The notes under the pieces: model-generated
Databases searched by the model: none
What the model saw: the letters and a program-made list of their open reading frames with translations, nothing else
What the model was told of the DNA's origin: nothing
In this document: piece by piece, positions 56,714 to 64,000 of the stretch
Layout of the letters: each line of letters starts with the position of its first letter
Numbering within the stretch: the stretch's first letter is position 1
Source: Siphonodentalium dalli
Taxonomy: Eukaryota; Mollusca; Scaphopoda; Gadilida; Siphonodentaliidae
Direction: 5' to 3'
NCBI GenBank assembly: GCA_032622095.1
Contig: CP136064.1
Coordinates: 6,381,512 to 6,445,511 of the forward strand
Length of the DNA: 64,000 bases
Position numbers and translations under genes: made by a program

Positions 56714-56774
56714 ATAAATTAATACACAAGGTGGAACCGGCATGTCACTGCGTGAATATGTGTACCATGTTAGT
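56714..56774 (-). CDS. Candidate short exon, unknown protein
   Basis: Bounded by 'ttttgttttcag' and 'gtaagt' on the minus strand. The single open frame reads LTWYTYSRSDMPVPPCVLIY. Its end phase does not fit the exon at 56431-56551 directly, so the two may not be joined, or one may be spurious. Confidence 0.2.
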
Positions 56775-57647
56775 CTGAAAACAAAATTATTTAAAACAAA
56801 ATTTGATCTGATCAAAATATAATTTTTTCTAATTTAAGAATTTTTCTTAAATCAAAATGTGCACAAAGTTCATGAAATGGGCGATAGCCATAGGCCCCAC
56901 TGCACAAAGCCTAATGCCGTAATGGGCCGATGGCCCTTCCAACTGCGATGATGTTTACATTACAGTATTATGTATAACCATCAATGTATATATACATATG
57001 TATATATAGGTTGATGGTATAACTTTGAGACTTCCGAAACGAGCTTGTTTCAGTTACCTGTACATGACCCATGTATACTATCAAAATTAATTTCAAACAG
57101 CAATAAAACATAACTTTGCATACATGTTCAAATGGAAAATATGGCAAACATCAACTCATCATGTATAAGTGTGCATATACGGTACTTAATATATATAATA
57201 CTGAATGAAACTCTGTTACTGTAAATGTAAATGCACAAATTTGTATCTGTCTAGCTAGCTGGTGGTGGGGGCACCGGGGGGGGGGGGTCTGCCTTACTAA
57301 TGGGTGAGGATTTTTACAAACTTTATTTTAGAATAGAAATCAGATGATAAATGTGAATAATTAAGTGTATACACAGGTTCAGCACAATATGGGAGCCAAC
57401 ACCTGCATTGTTTTGGGCCCTAACTCTGTCAATGAAGCGATATTTGTTGCACGATATTTGTCGCAGTCGCAGACCCCATGCGATTATAAGATCGGTGTGA
57501 GCAAACGGTCCAATTTTAGTCTTGCGACTTCTGTTTATGTCACTTATGGTAGACCACTGCACACGATGTGATCGGGACATATTAAACTGGTTGTTTACTT
57601 TCTCATGAATGCAATGGGTTGTTATTAATATTAATATTATTATTATT

Positions 57648-57700
57648 TCATACCAAGCATGTGATATTGATATAGTGGCAAGTGCGTCCATATGGTTGTG
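57648..57700. repeat. Direct repeat, left copy
   Basis: 'taccaagcatgtgatattga' and the following 'gtggcaagtgcgtcca' recur at 60045-60095 with a few changes, flanking 2.35 kb of repeat-rich DNA. Confidence 0.6.
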
Positions 57701-57728
57701 GCATACACTACGACAAGTCTTAATTATA

Positions 57729-57752
57729 CCCCCTTTTTATGAAAAAAGGGGG
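57729..57752. repeat. Perfect 10-bp hairpin
   Basis: CCCCCTTTTT, loop atga, AAAAAGGGGG. It is immediately followed by 'ttatactgttttgcacctgt' and a (CCGT)n-like tract (57774-57800), a combination common in mollusc repeats. Confidence 0.7.
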
Positions 57753-57829
57753 TTATACTGTTTTGCACCTGTCCGTCCGTCCGTCCGTGCGTGCGTCCGT
57801 CAGTGCATCCGTCCGTACGTCAGTCCGAT

Positions 57830-59090
57830 GTCTGTTCATCTCATAACTTGTACAGTAGTACTCGGATCTCAATGAAATTTTGCATGGCTGTTCATTACTA
57901 TAAGGGCATTCAATAGAGGGTTACATCGTTTTGTTCGGATTTTCCATTCTAGAGTTATTCATCTTTGTTTATATTGAAATGTTGGATTTTTGGTCTGTCT
58001 GGTGTCTGTTCATGTCATAACTTCAACAGTTGTGCTGGGATCTCAATGAAATTTGGTACGGATCTTCACTACTATGATGATATTAAAAAGAGGGTTCCAT
58101 CGTTTTGTTCTGATTTTCTATTCTGGAGTTATTCATCTTTGTTTATCTGGAAATGTTGGCATTTTGGTCCGACTGGTGTCTGTTCATGTCGTAACTTCAA
58201 CAGTTGTGCCGGGATCTCAATGAAATTTGGTACGGATCTTCACTACTATGATGATATTAAAAAGAGGGTTCCATCGTTTTGTTCGGATTTTCTATTCTGG
58301 AGTTATTCATCTTTGTTTATCTGGAAATGTTGGCATTTTGGTCCGACTGGTGCCTGTTCATGTCGTAACTTCAACAGTTGTGCCGGGATCTCAATGAAAT
58401 TTGGTATGGATGTTCACTACTATGAGTACATTAAAAAGAGGGTTCCATCGTTTTGTTCGGATTTTCTATTCTGGAGTTATTCATCTTTGTTTATCTGGAA
58501 ATGTTGGCTTTTTGGTCCGTCTGGTGTCTGTTCATGTCGTAACTTCAGCAGTTGTGGTGGGATCTCAATGAAATTTGGTATGGATGTTCACTACTATGAG
58601 GACATTAAAAAGAGGGTTCCATCGTTTTGTTCGGATTTTCTATTCTGGAGTTATTCATCTTTGTTTATCTGGAAATGTTGGCTTTTTGGTCCGTCTGGTG
58701 TCTGTTCATGTCGTAACTTCAGCAGTTGTGCTGGGATCTCAATGGAATTTGGTATGGATGTTCACTACTATGAGGACATTCAATAGAGGGTTCCATTGTT
58801 CTGTTCTGCTTTTCCATTCTAGAGTTATTCATCTTTGTTTATCTGGAAATGTTGGTTGTTTGGTCCATCCAATGTCTGTTCAGCTCATAACTTGAACAGT
58901 AATGCTCGGATCTCAATGAAATTTGGTATGGATGTTCACCACTAAGAGGACATTTAATGGCACATTCAAATGTTTGTTTTGTTTTTATTCTTCTATAGTT
59001 ACTCATATTTGTTTATATGCAATTGCTGGTGTTTGGGTCCATCTGTCTGAGTATAGCCCTCATAAGTTATAGATATGCCCACTCGAGGCG
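57830..59090 (+). repeat. 177-bp tandem repeat
   Basis: 'catctttgtttatctggaaa' recurs at about 58134, 58311, 58488 and 58665, exactly 177 bp apart, with diverged copies before and after. Because 177 is a multiple of three, one frame stays open for 273 codons (57965-58786). I regard this as a by-product. The block ends with 'gtatgccacgagggagtatg'. Confidence 0.85.
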
Positions 59091-59214
59091 GTATGCCACG
59101 AGGGAGTATGCACCGGACGACAGTCCATCTCTTGTTCGTTACTGGTACTTCATTTAATTATAGTTAAATCGTGGCTAGTTCACAATGCTTTCCAGTGTTG
59201 AGATATGATGAGAT

Positions 59215-59760
59215 GATATTCCGGAAGATGCGTCATATCACGATTGATAGACGCATTCTGGCATATATACTGGACAGTCCTTTATTGATGCAGTAGCGCA
59301 GTGTGAAAAGATTGATGCTGGAACGAATTGTAAAAAATACAGCCTTACGTTTGCGACATATAAATATTGTCACTAAAATGCTTAAATTTTCCATTTTTTT
59401 GGTTAAATCTATGTATCATGGTTGGGATATTTCAAAATTCCGGAAGATGCGTCTATATAGTAATATGCCATTGATCAAGGCATCCTGGCATATAGTTTAG
59501 ACTGTCCTTTTATTGATGCAGTAGCGCAGTGCAAAATTGATGCAGGATCGGATTGTAAAAAAAAGTAAAATACACAGCCATACGGTTGTGACATAGCCAG
59601 TAGGTTGGTACAGTGACAATCTTTTCGATGCTACCTGGTATGACTGAGTATATTTGGTGGCAATTAAATTAGGCAGATATAGCAATTACCCCAAGAAAAA
59701 TACAAATATTGTCACTAAAATGTTTGAATTTTCCATTTGTTTGTGTGGTTAAATCTTTGA
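59215..59760. repeat. Two-copy tandem duplication
   Basis: 'ttccggaagatgcgtc...tattgatgcagtagcgcagtg...aaatattgtcactaaaatg' occurs at 59215-59415 and 59437-59760. The second copy carries an extra ~90 bp. Confidence 0.7.
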
Positions 59761-60044
59761 GTTTCCAACTTAAGATTTCGCGCTTCCACTGAAGAAACAA
59801 AATTAGGAACCATTCATCTTGCAGGGATGTAGAGGGAATCGGTTAGCATAATTATAACAGTTGAGTGTGTGGTAAACAAACAACCATATATGAGAGTTAC
59901 ATGTCAATAGTTTATGAGACTTCTGCGATCAGAGAAGTATAACACTTAGGGTATTGGACTGATCGTGCTATCCTTACGCTAGTGCACTTATCTGCTAAAC
60001 TGATGACAATATAACACGCGCATGCGGTTTTGTCTATATATGTT

Positions 60045-60095
60045 ATACCAAGCATGCGATATTGATCTAGTGGCAGGTGCGTCCAATAGTGCACA
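60045..60095. repeat. Direct repeat, right copy
   Basis: The partner of 57648-57700. Confidence 0.6.
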
Positions 60096-62013
60096 AATCC
60101 GTTAATTGCACGTTCTATCTTAATTTTTTTTTATTTCTTAATTTCACAATGCGTTTGAGAGTTGGGATATGTTTGTCCATATGCATGCTTCCAACATGTA
60201 ACAGGGTGCATGTTCCGCCAACTACACGTAACAGGGACGCGTTGTTCTGCTAAGGCGCTATGTGCTCACTCCACTACTTTTGGGATCCAAATAAGCATAC
60301 TTGTATGACTATTATTTTTTTATATGCTGCCCTGCATGGTGTTTATTTGTGTCCGTATGTTTATTTAAAAAGTGGGATTGTCAGACAGTCTATACACACA
60401 CCAAAGGCCTAATAGAATTGCTGCATTATTTTCTCAGATCAAGAAATGATGTTGCTGTTTGGTAACACCTATGTATGTCAAAACATTTCTAAAATTGAGA
60501 CATATATTTGATTTACATAATAGTGCATTTCAGACAGACTTTATTCCTTGTTGCAAATTGCCACCGCGTGTCGCCCCGTACTTATATCGACTTTGGCATA
60601 ATTTTCCACCCTGTAGTTTTATTTCGCGCTGTATGCTTATTTGAACCTTCAATGTATGCACATTAGCACAGACAGCTCAGATTTGAATCATGCGTTGAAA
60701 ACGTTGGAAAAAATGATATTGCAACAATTGCGCCCATACTCTTGTGACATATGCTTCGTACACGGCGTTGTTTCACCAAGCAACGTATATGTTTCTTTCT
60801 AGGTCTACATGTATAGCTCAGTTTATCAATCATCAATATACCATGGACTAAAGTCACTAAACCTCTCACTCTGTAATCACTTGTCACACATATATACACG
60901 CCGTTCTCGGTGTGCATTTGTTCAATATTGCGAAAATTTTAACACAAAAATGGACTAATTGGACGTATTTCAAAGTAATTATATTATTACCCCACGTCAG
61001 GTCAGATATTCAGTATTGGGAATACAGAAATGGAGCGTAGATGCCGGGTACAAAAGTACACATCTGCGAAATTTCAACTCGAACACGAGAAGAAATGTCA
61101 TTTTCTTTTATCGTGAGATTGTAATTTCATTAACTTATTTCGATACCGGGAAAATATAAAAAAACCTGTTATTAAGTTTGTTTTAGAGAGCAGACCGCCA
61201 TGTGTATTAAATCTACGTGGGCGTTATTAAGTTTACGTATGGTTATAATACCGTCATATTACAAAATTAATTACATAGGCTATATATAAACTATTTAGTT
61301 TATGCTAACGGTATGTCTTATGTATTGTGCTGTGAATTACAACGAACGATGCTGATAACTAATAACTTCGTAAATAATTTTGAGGATCATGAATTCCTAT
61401 TATATAGCCTTTGAAATCACTAGATTGATGTATCTCTTTGGTGTATCTCAAATAGGGGCAAATATAGTACATTTACCCAGTATGGACCAGTAACCATATG
61501 GCTTGTTTTATAATCTGTATTTAGAACCACTTAATTGGGATGTGGCACATGAGGAGGGGTTCTGCTTTTGACCCCAAACTTTGGTATGTTGCTGGAAAAT
61601 GTGTTGTAATTATACAACAAATAGCCACATTTAGAACGGTTTTGACTTTATAAAGGATGTCAGGTTGTATATGTCCAGCAGCTGGATAGCTTGACGTACT
61701 AGTTGTAAATATGCATGTATAGTTTGCTCCAGTTGGGAGCGACTTATATAAGTTGGAAACTTCCAAGTTAGACTCTATCTGCCGTATGCATGCCAAAAAC
61801 ACACTATTTATGTCCGTGTTTATAACTACTTGTTCTAAAGTGGTTTGAGAAGTAGTCAATTTTGTAGTCTCGAGTCTTAGTCTTCTTCTTTGTTAGAGTC
61901 ATGTGGTCACTCCACATTCATTGAATCTCTTGTAATTGTATATATACGCCAAGTGAGCATTGTGTTTTGTAGCTGCATACTTCAGAAAACTTATATATTT
62001 AATATTATTTTAG
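60096..62013. other. No exon recognised upstream of the LRAT exon
   Basis: I looked on the plus strand for an LRAT H-box exon (HWGIY-like) and found none. The region is probably intron or intergenic DNA. Confidence 0.4.
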
Positions 62014-62143
62014 CCCATTTCCGCCGGAAGAAATATGGAAGCGAGCTCAGAGAAAATTGGATGAAAAAGAATATAATGTCTGCACTAACAACTGTGAACA
62101 TTTTGCCAATTGGTGCAGGTACGGTGTAAAAATCAGTCGTCAG
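62014..62143 (+). CDS. LRAT-domain (NlpC/P60-type) protein, internal exon
   Basis: A 130-bp exon lies between 'tatattattttag' and the donor 'gtaagt'. It encodes PFPPEEIWKRAQRKL, then NVCTNNCEHFANWCRYG and ends in KISRQ. N-C-E-H-F is the hallmark active-site box of the LRAT/HRASLS (PLAAT) family, where the Cys is the acyl-transfer nucleophile. Family members transfer acyl groups between phospholipids and retinol or amines at membranes. The exon starts in phase 1 (one base of a split codon) and ends on a whole codon. The upstream exon with the catalytic His, the rest of the gene and its start are not seen. Copy number and exact subfamily cannot be decided from one exon. Confidence 0.85.
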
Positions 62144-62920
62144 GTAAGTCATTGCTATATAAACTCTTTTACTTATTGGTGTCACACTCATTTTTACGAG
62201 CCACTGGTGGATAAGTTAAACATTAGCTGTCAATCGATGGCCAAGATGGCTCGAATCCAGCACATATTTGTGAAGCGAAGATAGAACGATTCGTGTATCT
62301 GAGAATGATTGTCAGTTGCTTCCTGGTCTGGGCGGGGGTCCTACTAAACAAAGAACACACACGACCATAAACGAACACAGGTCCAAAAAAGCGGAATAGA
62401 AGAGTGAAATTGGATTTATGGGTGCTTGGGGGTTCCACGATGTGTCTATCTGGTGTTATTTCCAACTTTGATGACTTATTGTGTGAGTTATTACAAAGCT
62501 ACTAAACAACGAACACAGACGAAAATAACATTGGCCGTTTAGCACTATATACCAGGCGTTAATCAACGTGTTAATTAACTAACACTTACTCGACGGATTA
62601 TACTCGGTCTCTGTTAATTACATAATACTGAATTGTTTTGAATTTGTTAAACTCCCCTCAGTCTTTATCTAGGCTTGGGACCAGAAGACTTTGTAGTTTG
62701 TAAAAGTCAGGCGGATTTAAAGTTATATATATTTTTTTTAATTAAGTAGCACTGGCTGGCGTTATTTATTTCGTAAATGTATCTTCGGAATTCGCTAATG
62801 AGTTAGGATTTGCCATTGATACATGAACTGATTATGAGAAGTACTTCTAATCAAGTTATTTTTCAACATGACGCACTTTGATCGAACAAGCATGTCATTT
62901 TTTCTGTAAGCTATACTCAC
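62144..62920. other. Intron or intergenic sequence
   Basis: Downstream of the LRAT exon I see no further exon before 62921. Confidence 0.4.
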
Positions 62921-63096
62921 TCGTTTGTATAGAATCTCATGCAATTGATAGTTTAATTCTGCGCAATTGCGTTTGAAAATGCTTGCGATTTCAACATTTC
63001 TGCGATTGAGCAATTGATTTTCGCGTTCCAATCGTTTTGATTTAGTTTCATTCTCCTCAGTTAGAATTATCACGTGTTTGCACGATTGACTGAAAG
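62921..63096 (-). CDS. Candidate coiled-coil exon
   Basis: On the minus strand a frame runs from a tandem acceptor ('ccatttcag' at 63097, or 'ctttcag' ending at 63090) to a consensus donor, gtgagt (62915-62920). It encodes VIILTEENETKSKRLERENQ, then LLNRRNVEIASIFKRNC, ending LHEILYKR. The charged residues and spaced Leu/Ile suit a coiled coil. It ends on a whole codon. I do not recognise the family. It faces away from the LRAT exon, so it would belong to another gene. Confidence 0.4.
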
Positions 63097-63432
63097 CTGA
63101 AATGGAATTTTACATCATGGTCAGGTAGATTGAAATACTTTGCAACACAAAAAATAATGATCTAATCGAATATCTGATAGATGTTTGGTCACATAGTGTA
63201 CACGTTATTTTAAGGGGTTTAGTAATAAAAACTTGTCTTATCTGAGTCAGCTTAGATGGTATGTACATGTAGGAAAATTGGTAATTAGATGGAACATATA
63301 TATAATTATATATCAGACTGCTCTTTCAGTAGAGGTTGCTAATTGACAATCAGTTGATGTTTGGAATTTGGAATTGTCACTCAAAAAATTATAGACATAT
63401 TATGCACTTCTTCGGTTACGTGAAAGGTATGC

Positions 63433-63542
63433 GGCTTATACGGACCCTGGCTCTTACGGACCCTTGCTCTTACGGACCCTGGCTTTTACGGACCACCGGC
63501 TGATACGGACCCTGGCTTACACGGACCCCGGCTCATACGGAC
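63433..63542. repeat. ~15-18-bp minisatellite
   Basis: About seven imperfect copies of 'tacggaccctggctct' (63436-63541). Confidence 0.85.
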
Positions 63543-63559
63543 CTCAATTAAATTATGCA

Positions 63560-63786
63560 ATTTGCAAACTTATATTTATGAATTTAATATATTATTATGA
63601 TTGTCTTTTCACACATGTATCTGTATTAATTGAGAATTTATGTGATTTTTTTGGTGATTTTCAAACTTATATTTATGAATTTAACCGATTTTTTCGGTGA
63701 TTTTCAAAATTATATTTATGAATTTAATATATAATTATGATTGTCTTTTCACACATATATCTGTATTAATTGAGAATTTATGTGAT
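63560..63786. repeat. Two-copy ~150-bp tandem duplication
   Basis: 'tatttatgaatttaatatat...gattgtcttttcacacat...gagaatttatgtgat' occurs at 63568-63646 and again at 63715-63786. A partial third 'atttatgaattta' and 'ggtgattttcaaa' segment lies between. Confidence 0.8.
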
Positions 63787-64000
63787 GTTCTGACTTGTAA
63801 AAGCATTTATTTGAATCGTGTTAATTAATCTCTTCGCCGTTGTATAAACACGCGTGTGTGATCCCTTTATGTCGTTGTATAAACAGACATGCGGTGATAA
63901 ATGGTCAGTGAATGGTAATCAGGATGAATCCACTGAGTTTGATTTGTTACGAAAACAGGTTAGTAAAAACACATCTTGTTTCAACTGCTTCATTGTCCGT

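Overview
This window is AT-rich animal nuclear DNA with very few host coding exons and a great deal of repeat sequence. The repeats resemble those of molluscs and other lophotrochozoans: modules built around 'gggccataactctgg' and 'agatctgggcacaa', a (CAAT)n-tailed SINE, Helitron-like ends and an env-bearing Ty3/gypsy element. A marine bivalve or related lophotrochozoan is my best guess. I cannot name the species, and nothing looks bacterial or plasmid-like.

Layout. Positions 1-31300 form a repeat complex. Its core is a satellite with a unit of about 1243 bp in three arrays (about 4293-9248, 11999-22084, 24547-28304) plus a partial unit at 1-597. Unit junctions carry a near-perfect inverted repeat with 14-bp arms. 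Array ends instead carry what read on the minus strand as Helitron 3' ends: a palindrome, about 10 nt, then CTAG followed by T. The palindrome differs between families (CTAG at 598, 9249, 22085, 23372 and 28305). Between the arrays lie Helitron-like bodies, a TIR element, a nested SINE, degenerate CCCTAA-like blocks and diverged satellite modules. Positions 31300-36850 hold degenerate tandem repeats, two related foldback sequences and a decayed LINE reverse transcriptase fragment.

Positions 36860-51147 are a complete but broken minus-strand LTR retroelement. It has two LTRs of about 480 bp, gag with a zinc knuckle, protease, reverse transcriptase-RNase H, integrase and an F-like env, in the order gag-pol-env. 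A 3.4-kb spacer separates pol from env. It contains plus-strand (antisense) small ORFs with TATA-like sequences, a strong hairpin and a tandem series of small hairpins. This spacer and the satellite/Helitron relationship are the two features I find most worth following up.

Positions 51150-57650 are mostly unrecognised non-coding sequence with minisatellites and two weak candidate exons. Positions 57650-60095 hold a 177-bp tandem repeat and a duplicated block between short direct repeats. Positions 60100-64000 contain the one convincing host exon, an LRAT-domain exon at 62014-62143 on the plus strand, a candidate coiled-coil exon on the minus strand, and two small tandem repeats near the end.
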